DNA from: Rhodoferax sp.
Lineage (GTDB): Bacteria; Pseudomonadota; Gammaproteobacteria; Burkholderiales; Burkholderiaceae_C
NCBI GenBank assembly: GCA_019449595.1
Contig: JAGRPL010000002.1
Location: 62,001-126,000, forward strand
Direction: 5' to 3'
DNA: 64,000 bases
The notes beneath the pieces were generated by a model. That model was not told the origin of the DNA. It was given only the letters and a program-made list of their open reading frames with translations, and searched no databases. Shown piece by piece: positions 29,643-37,522 of this stretch. Every line of letters begins with the position of its first letter. Position 1 is the stretch's first letter. The translations under genes and the position numbers were made by a program.

Positions 29643-30890
29643 ATGAAGGCCCCCGCGGAAGCTCCTCCCAAAATCGCCCTGGCGCTGGCGGGCGGCGGCC
29701 CCTTGGGCGCGATTTACGAAGTCGGCGCCATGTGTGCGCTGGAAGAGTCCCTGAACGGACTGGACTTCACCAAGCTGCACCACTACGTCGGAGTCTCCGC
29801 TGGCGGCTTTATCGCCGCTGCGCTGGCCAATGGCATGTCGCCACGTGAACTGTGCGCTTCCTTTATCGAAAACGACAGTGAACCCTCGGAAACCTTCGAC
29901 CCCTCCTGGTTGATGGAACCCGCGTACAGCGAATTTGCACGCCGCGGCATCATGCTGCCCGGTTTGGTCGTCTCCGCCTTGTGGCATCTGACAACCGGCC
30001 GCAAATCGCTGATGAACGCGCTGGAACACATGAGTCCCGGGCTGCCCACGGGCGTTTTTTCCAACCAGCAAATCGACACCCAGCTGGCCCGACTGTTCAG
30101 CAGGGACGGGCGCACCAACGACTTTCGCAAGCTCAAGACCCAGCTCACCCTGGTAGCGACCAACCTGGACAGCGGTGAAGCCGCCCCCTTCGGCCGCCCT
30201 GGCTGGGACCATGTGCCCATCTCCCAGGCGGTGCAAGCCAGTTCCGCACTGCCCGGCCTGTTTCCGCCAGTGGAAATTAATGACCAGTATTACGTGGACG
30301 GCGCCCTGAAAAAAACCATGCACGCCTCCGTGGCCCTGGAGGATGGCGTGGATTTGATGATCTGCCTCAACCCCCTGGTCCCATTTGATGCCACGTCTCC
30401 GCAGGTGGCCAAGGTCATGCAGCGGGGGCTGCCGGCCAACAAGCGCGAAATTCCACGCATTGTCGATGGCGGCCTGCCCGCCGTGCTCAGCCAGACCTTC
30501 CGTTCCATGATCCACTCCCGCATGGAACTGGGCATGAAGCATTACCACCACGGCTACCCGCACACCGACATCATCCTGATCGAGCCGGACCATCGCGACC
30601 CGGAGCTGTACCTGGCCAATACCTTCAGCTATGCCCAACGCCGGCACCTGGCCGAACACGCCTACCAGCAGACACGCCAGATGCTGCGCTCGCGCAAGAC
30701 CGGTCTTTCGGCCAAGCTGGCACGCCATGGCATCAGCCTGAACCATGACGTTCTGGACGATCCCAAGCGCCATCTGTCCGCCCCTGCCAAGTCGCCCACC
30801 CGGATCGGGCAGGCCATCTCGCGCCTGCAGGAGGTGATGGACGACCTGGGCGACGCGGTAAAGACCGCCACCCACGCACAGCCCCACTGA
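29643..30890 (+). CDS. Patatin-like phospholipase
   Basis: This is a 415-residue patatin-fold lipid hydrolase. It shows the oxyanion loop GGGPLGAIYE (about 17-26), nucleophile elbow GVSAGG (Ser52) and the Asp of the dyad in YYVDGALKK. Such enzymes act on phospholipids or storage lipids. Its place next to a phasin and wax ester genes fits degradation or remodelling of granule lipid, but that is inference. Start 29643 is chosen because the earlier frame starts lie in the non-coding region after the phasin. Seven bases separate it from the TetR gene. Confidence 0.88.
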   Translation: MKAPAEAPPKIALALAGGGPLGAIYEVGAMCALEESLNGLDFTKLHHYVGVSAGGFIAAALANGMSPRELCASFIENDSEPSETFDPSWLMEPAYSEFARRGIMLPGLVVSALWHLTTGRKSLMNALEHMSPGLPTGVFSNQQIDTQLARLFSRDGRTNDFRKLKTQLTLVATNLDSGEAAPFGRPGWDHVPISQAVQASSALPGLFPPVEINDQYYVDGALKKTMHASVALEDGVDLMICLNPLVPFDATSPQVAKVMQRGLPANKREIPRIVDGGLPAVLSQTFRSMIHSRMELGMKHYHHGYPHTDIILIEPDHRDPELYLANTFSYAQRRHLAEHAYQQTRQMLRSRKTGLSAKLARHGISLNHDVLDDPKRHLSAPAKSPTRIGQAISRLQEVMDDLGDAVKTATHAQPH

Positions 30891-30897
30891 GCCGCCC

Positions 30898-31563
30898 ATG
30901 GTCAAGAAAGCTCCCCGACGCACGGCCGAACGCATTCTGGAAGTCACGCTGGAACTGTTCAACCGGTTTGGCGAGCCCAACGTTTCGACCACCCTGATCT
31001 CTGCCGAACTCGGCATCAGCCCCGGCAACCTGTACTACCACTACCCGGCCAAGGATGAGCTGATCAACTCCCTGTTCGACCGCTATGAAGCCGCGCTCAA
31101 TGAACTGCTCAACGCCAGCGATGGCGTGCGCGACGTGGAAGATGCCTGGTTCTTCATGCACACCCTGTTTGAGCTGATCTGGCAGTACCGTTTCCTCTAC
31201 CGCGACCTCAACGACTTGCTAAGCAAGAACCGCCGGCTGGAAACCCACTTCCAGTGGGTACTCAAGAACAAGACCCGTTCGGTCAAGGCGCTGCTCGACG
31301 GCATGAGCCGCTCGGGCGCCATCCACATCGACTCCCGCGAAATCGAAGCAACCGCCACCAGCATGGTGGTCGTGCTGACCTACTGGCTGAGCTTTGAATA
31401 CGTGAAAGACCCGCGCAACGCGCTGGAGCCCGCCAGCGCACAGGCGGCCCTGATGCGGGGCGCCCACCATGTGCTGAACCTGCTGGTTCCCTACCTGGAA
31501 ACTGCGCAACGCACCCATTTGTTGCAGTTGTCAGGCGCGTACAAGACACCTGTGATACCTTGA
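30898..31563 (+). CDS. TetR family transcriptional regulator
   Basis: The 221-residue regulator has an N-terminal HTH (ERILEVTLELFNRFGEPNVS, then ISAELGISPGNLYYHYPAKDELI), a classic TetR DNA-binding domain, and a helical C-terminal ligand domain. It is coupled to the patatin gene and lies inside a lipid-storage neighbourhood, so its ligand may be an acyl-CoA, as for FadR/PsrA/PhaD-type TetR proteins. No operator can be assigned. A short palindrome, GGTTG-TT-CAACC (34081-34092), in the divergent region before the acyl-CoA-binding protein is only a weak candidate. Confidence 0.88.
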   Translation: MVKKAPRRTAERILEVTLELFNRFGEPNVSTTLISAELGISPGNLYYHYPAKDELINSLFDRYEAALNELLNASDGVRDVEDAWFFMHTLFELIWQYRFLYRDLNDLLSKNRRLETHFQWVLKNKTRSVKALLDGMSRSGAIHIDSREIEATATSMVVVLTYWLSFEYVKDPRNALEPASAQAALMRGAHHVLNLLVPYLETAQRTHLLQLSGAYKTPVIP

Positions 31564-31636
31564 AAGCAAACAGAGTTGCCACCACGCCCCACGGCACGGC
31601 AGGCGACCACCGAAGCACACAGAGGAGACCGCCGCC

Positions 31637-32410
31637 ATGGCGCCATGGAACACCTTCGCCCACGCGGGCGACTACCCGTTTGACGCCGCCAGCGTAAGTA
31701 CACACTGGAGTCGCCTGCATGCCGGAGACCTGGAGCCCTTGCCCCGGGATGCCAGAGTCCTGTCTGCCTGGGCCCTGTTCCACCAGGGCGCGTTCCAGCA
31801 GGCCGTGGAGACCGCGCTGCAAGCCGGCCCCGCTGGCATCACCGTAGCCAACAAGGCAACCTGCATGTACGCCAACTACCTGGAACCCCGGGAGCAGACC
31901 CGGCTCGACCTGTTCCTGCAGGTGGCCAAGCGGGCCGCGGAGCAGGCGGCCGCGGAGCCCGGCAATGCCAATGCGTTTTACTGGCAGGCCTATGCCCTGG
32001 GCCGCTACAGCCAGTGCATCAGTGTGGCCAAGGCGCTGGCGCAGGGGCTCGGCACCCGCGTCAAATCCGCCCTGGAGACCGTCTTGCACCTGCAGCCCCG
32101 CCACGCCGATGCCCATGTCGCACTGGGAGCCTTCCACGCCGAAGTCATCGACAAGGTGGGCGCCCTGATTGCCCACATGACCTACGGCGCCAAGAAGGAC
32201 ACCAGCCTGCACTGCTTCCAGCAGGCGCTTCGTCTCACCCCCGGGTCGGCCATTGCCATGGTCGAATACGCCAACGCCCTGACCATGCTCGAAGGAGAAC
32301 CCCGCATGGCAGAAGCCACCCGCCTGTACGAACAGGCCGCAGCCACGCCGGCACTGGATGCCACGCAGCGGCTGGATGTGATGATGGCGCAGTCCGAGCT
32401 GTCCGCCTGA
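31637..32410 (+). CDS. TPR-like protein of unknown role
   Basis: This 257-residue, mostly helical, probably soluble protein has tetratricopeptide-like repeats, for example the stretches around residues 105-155 (ALETVLHLQPRHADAHVALG) and 190-240. There is no signal peptide. The pattern resembles the RMDN-like TPR family. I do not recognise a defined function. It follows the TetR gene by 72 bp and converges on the wax ester synthase gene with only 13 bp between the stops. A scaffold role in granule assembly is possible but not shown. Confidence 0.7.
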   Translation: MAPWNTFAHAGDYPFDAASVSTHWSRLHAGDLEPLPRDARVLSAWALFHQGAFQQAVETALQAGPAGITVANKATCMYANYLEPREQTRLDLFLQVAKRAAEQAAAEPGNANAFYWQAYALGRYSQCISVAKALAQGLGTRVKSALETVLHLQPRHADAHVALGAFHAEVIDKVGALIAHMTYGAKKDTSLHCFQQALRLTPGSAIAMVEYANALTMLEGEPRMAEATRLYEQAAATPALDATQRLDVMMAQSELSA

Positions 32411-32423
32411 GGCCGCGACGGGC

Positions 32424-34019
32424 TTATTCGCCCCAGGGCAGCATCAGTGTCACCACCGACAGCTTGGCAAACTCCGGCTCAAAGCGGTTGATGATGTTTT
32501 GCGGGTCCGGGCACAGGGTGGAGTCCGACACCAGGCCAAACTGCACACCGCCACCGTAGCTCAGGATGGAGACACCCAGCCCGACCGTGCCGCTTTGCGG
32601 CACCCAGAACAGGTTCTCTTCGATCGTGGAGCCGCAAATCTTCAACTTCTCCCGCGGCCCGGGCACATTGGTCATCACCGCCGTGGTCTTGCGCGAGAAC
32701 AGGCCGAGCATGGCGTCCTGCAGTGGCTTGACCAGCAGCCCGGCAACCGCCACCAGCCCGAAAGCCAACAAGGGCTGCATGCTGCCCTTGAGCGCCAGCA
32801 TCCGCCGACGCACTTCGTACAGCCGCTCCACCGGGTTGTCCAGCCCGATGGGCAATACCAGGGGCGCCAGCCCGAACTGGTTGCCCAGCATGTACGCCTG
32901 GTCCAGTGACCGCAGGTTCACCGGCACCATGGCGCGTACTTCCTTGCCCGTGACGTCGTCGCCCTGCGCCCGCAGGTAGCCACCAATGGCTCCGGCCACG
33001 CAGCTGAGCAGCACGTCGTTGATGGAGCAATTCAGGGCCTTGCCCACTGCCTTGACTTCATCCAGCGGAATTGGCGGACACCACGCCACCCGCTTGGCGT
33101 GACCCGGAGTGCCCTTGAGCCGGGTCGGCGAATCATCCGCCATGAGCGCCAGCGCGGCCAGATCACTGACGGCCTGGTAGGCCAGCTTGGCCACATCGAC
33201 CGATCCGTGCATGCCCTTTTCCATTCCCTTTTGCGGCTCCATCAGCAACCCCAGGGACTGAACCGCACCTTCGCCAGCGGCCGACAGCGCCTTAACCGTC
33301 ATGTTGGTAAAGGGCTTGAGCAGGGCGTCGGCCACCCAGTCCTCGGCGCCACCCACCGCCTCCCGGGGCGCGCGCACCGGAGGCTGTGCACCGCCATCCA
33401 CCAGCGACTGCGTGACGGAGATCAGGGCAATACCATCGGCAATGCAGTGGTGAATGCGCACCATCAGGGCAGAACCGCCCTTGTAATGCTCCACCAGATG
33501 AAACTGCCAGAGCGGACGCCGCTTGTCCAGCGGCCGCATCGCCAGTTCCGCCAGACGCTCCTGCAGGGCTTCCTGCTCGTGTCCGGCCGGCTTGGGGGCC
33601 AGCTTCTCCACCACCAGGTGGTTGGCGATGTTGAACGTCGGGTCCTTGACCCAGGTCGCCCCGGCAGCGTCTTCCTCTGCAAACTGCACAAAGCGCGGGT
33701 ATTTGAGCAGGCGCTCCTGGACGCGCTGGCTCAAGGCCTCGTAGCTGATGCCGGGCTTGATCACCCATACACCCACGATCATCATGAGGTTGGAGGGGGT
33801 ATCCATGCGCAGCCAGGCCGTATCGACCTTGCTCATGCGTTCCCCGTGCAAGCCCAGCGTTCCGACCAGCACATCGGCCACGTTCTTCTGCAGCGCCTGG
33901 GTGGCGCTGCGGGTGGCCTGGGCCGCCTTGCGGGCTTTGGGGGCCAGCGGGGCCACACGCGCGGCAACCCGCTTCTTGGCTGTTTTGGCGGCTTTCTTCA
34001 CAATGACTCGGGTAACCAT
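32424..34019 (-). CDS. Wax ester synthase / diacylglycerol acyltransferase (WS/DGAT)
   Basis: This 531-residue O-acyltransferase has the catalytic HHxxxDG motif as HHCIADG (190-196), the family opening TAWLRMDTPSNLMMIVG (about 67-83), and the PLI-type segment near the middle. WS/DGAT enzymes join acyl-CoA to fatty alcohol (wax ester) or diacylglycerol. Unusually, the first 50 residues are a Lys/Ala-rich extension (for example KKAAKTAKKRVAARVA) before the conserved fold. It is divergent from the acyl-CoA-binding protein gene, with a shared 173-bp intergenic region. The fatty acyl-CoA reductase that would make its alcohol is at 26702-28711. Confidence 0.93.
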   Translation of the reverse strand: MVTRVIVKKAAKTAKKRVAARVAPLAPKARKAAQATRSATQALQKNVADVLVGTLGLHGERMSKVDTAWLRMDTPSNLMMIVGVWVIKPGISYEALSQRVQERLLKYPRFVQFAEEDAAGATWVKDPTFNIANHLVVEKLAPKPAGHEQEALQERLAELAMRPLDKRRPLWQFHLVEHYKGGSALMVRIHHCIADGIALISVTQSLVDGGAQPPVRAPREAVGGAEDWVADALLKPFTNMTVKALSAAGEGAVQSLGLLMEPQKGMEKGMHGSVDVAKLAYQAVSDLAALALMADDSPTRLKGTPGHAKRVAWCPPIPLDEVKAVGKALNCSINDVLLSCVAGAIGGYLRAQGDDVTGKEVRAMVPVNLRSLDQAYMLGNQFGLAPLVLPIGLDNPVERLYEVRRRMLALKGSMQPLLAFGLVAVAGLLVKPLQDAMLGLFSRKTTAVMTNVPGPREKLKICGSTIEENLFWVPQSGTVGLGVSILSYGGGVQFGLVSDSTLCPDPQNIINRFEPEFAKLSVVTLMLPWGE

Positions 34020-34192
34020 CTGGGCTCCAAAACAAGTACAAACGATGTGCCAACCCGCAGCCGGGGAATGCTCCGCCCTGGGTTGTTCAACCTATTCTGC
34101 AGGTAAAACGCAGCTTAAGATACATGGTAAACACCCAAGCGGGCGGGATATCCGCCCTGGGTCCGAGTTTGCCCCCCCTCACGGAGAACCCC

Positions 34193-34447
34193 ATGACCGA
34201 TCTGAAAGCCAAATTCGAAGCCGCCGTTGCCAACTCGAAAAACCTGACCGAGCGTCCCGACAATGGCACGCTGCTCAAGATTTACGGGCTGTACAAGCAG
34301 GCCAGCGCCGGCGACAACACGGAGAAGAAACCCGGTTTCGCCGACATGGTGGGACGCGCCAAGTGGGACGCCTGGAACGGTTTTCAGGGCACCAGCAGCG
34401 AGGCGGCGATGCAGCAGTACATCGACCTCATCGAATCTTTGAGCTAA
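34193..34447 (+). CDS. Acyl-CoA-binding protein (ACBP)
   Basis: This 84-residue four-helix ACBP carries KFEAAVANSKNLTERPDNG, LLKIYGLYKQASAGD and KWDAWNGFQGTSS, close to the eukaryotic and bacterial ACBP consensus. It binds long-chain acyl-CoA and could deliver it to the wax ester synthase or the reductase. The start at 34193 has GGAGAA upstream. It ends before the 34491-34521 terminator. ACBP genes are patchy in bacteria, so its place here supports an acyl-CoA theme. Confidence 0.95.
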   Translation: MTDLKAKFEAAVANSKNLTERPDNGTLLKIYGLYKQASAGDNTEKKPGFADMVGRAKWDAWNGFQGTSSEAAMQQYIDLIESLS

Positions 34448-34490
34448 ATAACCAACAATCCCTCATGCTGCCTGCGCAGGCAGCTAGCAA

Positions 34491-34521
34491 AACAATAGCA
34501 CCTGCGGGTGCTATTGTTTTT
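34491..34521. terminator. Intrinsic terminator with repeat-family core
   Basis: A perfect 12-bp stem, AACAATAGCACC (34491-34502) and GGTGCTATTGTT (34507-34518), is followed by T-rich sequence. It ends the ACBP gene, and its right arm contains the stop codon of the convergent PHA-granule family gene (TAG at 34511-34513). The CAGCTAGCAAAACAATAGC stretch just before it matches the core of the interspersed repeat family seen elsewhere in the window. Confidence 0.85.
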
Positions 34522-34837
34522 TGGCAGACCCTTTCTTGCCGGCGGCCTTGGGGGCCAGCAGATCGTCCAGGTTCTTGACGATTTCCGCCTCGATGCGGTC
34601 CTTGAAGGCCCCCAGCAGGAAACCCAGCTTGGCATCCAGGTCGAAGTGGTCGGCGGTGACGTGCAGGGTGCCGTTCACCCCGGAGCGGGTGAAAACGACC
34701 TCGTCCGCCGCCCCACCCTCCTTGTACACACAGGCCATGCCGAATTCGCTCTCAACGTGCTCGGCCCAGGCAAACGCAATCTTGCGGGCCGCCGCCAGGC
34801 CCAGGGAATGTTCGCGTCGAATGTGAAGATTGGCCAA
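34511..34837 (-). CDS. Polyhydroxyalkanoic acid system family protein (PHA_gran_rgn)
   Basis: This small 108-residue protein matches the family linked to PHA granule systems. It opens MANLHIRREHSLGLAAARKIAFAWAEHVE and contains VVFTRSGVNGTLHVTADHFDLDAKLGFLLG. The family's exact role is uncertain (possible granule regulation or assembly). The C-terminus is Lys/Ala/Gly-rich. It is convergent with the ACBP gene and divergent from the DUF1840 gene. It gives further evidence that this section serves storage polymers. Confidence 0.88.
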   Translation of the reverse strand: MANLHIRREHSLGLAAARKIAFAWAEHVESEFGMACVYKEGGAADEVVFTRSGVNGTLHVTADHFDLDAKLGFLLGAFKDRIEAEIVKNLDDLLAPKAAGKKGSAKKQ

Positions 34838-34931
34838 CGGGTTGCTCCTGCTGTCTGAAAATTCAGGGGGTTTGGTTCATACTCAAACGCATCATAAAAC
34901 CTCTTCGGCCACGTCACCCTGCGCACCACCC

Positions 34932-35264
34932 ATGCTGTACAAATTCAAGTCCAAGGTCACCGGCGACCTCATCATGCTGGAGCCCAACGGGCGCCAGATC
35001 CTGAAGATCATTGGCCGGAACCAGGATGCCCCACCGGGCCCGGGCATCTTGCTGCCGCAGGACATGCCGGCGGCCATTGAGGCGCTGGAGGCGGCCGTCG
35101 CGCAGGACGAAGCCCTGCGGCAACGCCAGCTGCAGGAAGCCCAGGAGGCCGGCGAAGCCCCGCCGCAGCTGGAGGGCGTCTCGCTGCGCCAGCGTGCAGT
35201 GCCCTTCATCGAGATGCTGCAGCGCTGCCACCGGGCCGACAAAGAGGTCGTCTGGGGCGTGTGA
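34932..35264 (+). CDS. DUF1840 family protein
   Basis: The 110-residue protein begins MLYKFKSKVTGDLIMLEPNGR and has an acidic/Gln-rich centre and a basic end (LRQRAVPFIEMLQRCHRADKEVVWGV). This matches the DUF1840 family, common in Burkholderiales, without known function. Start 34932 is preferred over the longer frame from 34830. The stop is 18 bases from the ligase stop on the other strand, so the two genes converge. Confidence 0.86.
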   Translation: MLYKFKSKVTGDLIMLEPNGRQILKIIGRNQDAPPGPGILLPQDMPAAIEALEAAVAQDEALRQRQLQEAQEAGEAPPQLEGVSLRQRAVPFIEMLQRCHRADKEVVWGV

Positions 35265-35282
35265 GCCCCCTGGCCCGGCTGC

Positions 35283-36578
35283 CTACTTGTAGCTGCGGGC
35301 GTCCTCGATGACTTTGCCGTCGTTGGGCAGACTGCCGGGTTGGCGAATTTCCACCTGCCCCCGCAACTTGGTCACCTCGCGGATGGCGTCGCCAATCCGC
35401 GCCGCCAGCCCCTCGGGGGCCGACGCGGCTTCCACCTGCAAGGTCATCACGTCGTTGGCCATCTCGCCGCTGACCACCAGACGGGCGCGGGCCACTTCAG
35501 GAAACCGCTTGGCAATGTCGGCCACCTGCTTGGGGTGGACAAACATGCCACGGACCTTGGTGGTCTGGTCGGCCCGCCCCAGCCAACCCTTGATACGGGT
35601 GTTGGTGCGTCCCGTCGGGCAGGTTCCGGGCAGCACGGCCGACAGGTCCCCGGTACCGAAGCGGATGAGCGGGTAGCTCGGATTCAGAGTGGTGACCACC
35701 AGCTCGCCAACCTCGCCATCGGCCACCGGATCACCGGTTCCGGGACGCACGATCTCCACCACCACGGACTCGTCCAGCACCAGGCCTTCACGCGCCGCGG
35801 TTTCATAGGCAATCAGGCCCAGGTCGGCCGTGCCATAGCACTGGTAACCGGCGATACCGCGCGCGGCGAACCAGTCGCGCAGCGAGGGCGGAAAGGCCTC
35901 GGCCGACAGCAGTGCCTTGGTCACGGTGGGCAGGGGAACCTGCATCTCGGCGGCCTTTTCCACGATGAGCTTGAGAAAACTGGGCGTGCCGATGTAGCCC
36001 GCGGGCTGGAGTTCGGCCATGGCCTGCACCTGCTGCTCCGTCTGTCCCGTGCCTCCCGGGAACACCGTGCACCCCATGGCGTGGGCGCCGGTTTCCATCA
36101 TGGAGCCGGCCGGCACAAAGTGGTAGCTGAAGCAGTTGTGGATGAGCTCTCCAGGGCGAAAGCCGGCGGCGTACATGGCACGGGCCATGCGCCAGTAGTC
36201 GCGCGTGGTGCTCTCGGGTTCGTAGATCGGTCCCGGGCTGGAAAACACCCGGGGCATGGCAGCGCCGAAGCCGATGGCGCTGAAACCGCCGAACACGTCA
36301 CCGGATGCCACGGCGCCCGCCGCCCGGCTGCGGGCCGCCTGCTGGCGCTCCTGCAGCTCGGTCTTGCGGATCACCGGCAGGCGTGCCAGGGCCGCGCGGT
36401 CGACCACCGTGGCCGGGTTGACACCGCCCAACAGGTCGGCGAATGCGGCCGAAGACGCCTTAGCATGGGCCACCTGGGGTGCCAGCGCGGCCATCAGGGC
36501 TGCTTCGCGCTGGGCGGGGGGGCGCACTTCCAGTGCGTCGTAAAAAGGGGATGCAGACATCGGGTATTGGTCCTTCAC
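35283..36578 (-). CDS. Phenylacetate-CoA ligase-like AMP-forming enzyme
   Basis: This 431-residue adenylate-forming enzyme of the PaaK-like branch has segments FSSPGPIYEPES and QCYGTADLGLIAYE, then LGRADQTTKVRGMFV, as in phenylacetate-CoA ligases. It would activate a carboxylic acid, probably the substrate of the adjacent ABC transporter, to its CoA ester. It couples to livF by an ATGA overlap and is the last gene of the leftward operon. The length is like PaaK (about 430). True substrate unknown. Confidence 0.85.
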   Translation of the reverse strand: MKDQYPMSASPFYDALEVRPPAQREAALMAALAPQVAHAKASSAAFADLLGGVNPATVVDRAALARLPVIRKTELQERQQAARSRAAGAVASGDVFGGFSAIGFGAAMPRVFSSPGPIYEPESTTRDYWRMARAMYAAGFRPGELIHNCFSYHFVPAGSMMETGAHAMGCTVFPGGTGQTEQQVQAMAELQPAGYIGTPSFLKLIVEKAAEMQVPLPTVTKALLSAEAFPPSLRDWFAARGIAGYQCYGTADLGLIAYETAAREGLVLDESVVVEIVRPGTGDPVADGEVGELVVTTLNPSYPLIRFGTGDLSAVLPGTCPTGRTNTRIKGWLGRADQTTKVRGMFVHPKQVADIAKRFPEVARARLVVSGEMANDVMTLQVEAASAPEGLAARIGDAIREVTKLRGQVEIRQPGSLPNDGKVIEDARSYK

Positions 36579-37420
36579 GCCAACCAGCGCTTGCGGCGCT
36601 TGTAGCTCTTCACATCCTTGAAGCTCTTGCGCTCGCCGCCGCCCACACCAAGGTAAAACTCTTTCACGTCTTCATTGCTGCGCAGATCTTCCGCGGCGCC
36701 ATCCATCACCACCCGTCCGGATTCCATGATGTAGCCGTAGTCGGCATATTTCAGGGCCATATTGGTGTTCTGCTCGGCCAGCAGGAACGTGACCTTTTCT
36801 TTGGCGTTGAGGTCCTTCACGATCTCGAACACCTCCTCCACAATCTGCGGCGCCAGGCCCATGGACGGCTCGTCGAGCAGCACCATGCTGGGGTTGGCCA
36901 TCAGCGCGCGACCAATGGCGCACATCTGCTGCTCGCCGCCCGACGTGTAGGCCGCCTGGCTGGTGCGCCGGGTCTTGAGCCGCGGGAAGTAGGCGTACAC
37001 CTTCTCCAGGTTGGCGGCCACTTCGGCCCGGCTCGTGCGGGTGTAGCTGCCGGTCAGCAGGTTTTCCTCAATGGTCAGGTGGGCGAAACAGTGCCGCCCC
37101 TCCATCACCTGGACCACCCCACGGCGCACCAGGTCGGCCGGCGAGAGGTTCTCGATACGTTCGCCCCGCAATTCAATGGAGCCCTTGGTGACCTCGCCGC
37201 GCTCGCCGGCCAGCAGATTGGAGATCGCCCGCAAGGTGGTTGTCTTGCCCGCGCCGTTGCCCCCCAGGATGGCCACAATGCCGCCCTCCGGCACTTGCAG
37301 CGAAACCCCCTTGAGCACCAGGATGACGTGGTTGTAAATGACCTCAATGCCATTGACGTTGAGAACAATGTTGCGCGCCGCTGCGGGCGCCGAAGGGGTG
37401 GTAGTGGTGGATGGTTCCAT
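36575..37420 (-). CDS. livF: ABC transporter ATPase, LivF-like
   Basis: This 281-residue ATP-binding protein of the branched-chain amino-acid (HAAT) family has Walker A GGNGAGKTT, signature SGGEQQM, and Walker B VLLDEPSMGL. It has extra residues at both ends compared with the E. coli protein, including an N-terminal Thr/Ala-rich stretch and a basic C-terminus. It is the second ATPase of the system together with LivG at 40934. It is separated from the binding-protein gene by a strong hairpin and overlaps the ligase start. Confidence 0.9.
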   Translation of the reverse strand: MEPSTTTTPSAPAAARNIVLNVNGIEVIYNHVILVLKGVSLQVPEGGIVAILGGNGAGKTTTLRAISNLLAGERGEVTKGSIELRGERIENLSPADLVRRGVVQVMEGRHCFAHLTIEENLLTGSYTRTSRAEVAANLEKVYAYFPRLKTRRTSQAAYTSGGEQQMCAIGRALMANPSMVLLDEPSMGLAPQIVEEVFEIVKDLNAKEKVTFLLAEQNTNMALKYADYGYIMESGRVVMDGAAEDLRSNEDVKEFYLGVGGGERKSFKDVKSYKRRKRWLA

Positions 37421-37436
37421 AGTGGGTTCTCGTGGT

Positions 37437-37483
37437 CCAAACGACAGGGCGTCTGGCGCCGTGCCCGGCGCCCTGTCGTTTGG
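37437..37483. terminator. Long hairpin between the binding-protein and livF genes
   Basis: A perfect 15-bp inverted repeat (37437-37451 with 37469-37483) encloses a GC-rich 17-base loop. The arms read CCAAACGACAGGGCG and its reverse complement. It lies just downstream of the binding-protein stop inside the leftward operon. It has no long U-tract, so it may be an mRNA stabiliser or partial terminator that keeps binding protein more abundant than the ATPase. Confidence 0.6.
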
Positions 37484-37522
37484 TGGCTCCGAAGAGCCAC
37501 CGGCTTAGTTACACGTCAGCGA

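Noticed and set aside
29628..31028. Minus-strand open frame opposite the patatin gene
   Set aside because: The patatin and TetR genes on the plus strand have recognisable motifs throughout, while this frame is Gly/Gln/His-rich without structure.
34081..34092. Palindrome GGTTG-TT-CAACC upstream of ACBP and WS/DGAT as a TetR operator
   Set aside because: It is only five bases per arm, occurs once and has no link to the regulator. Too weak to claim.
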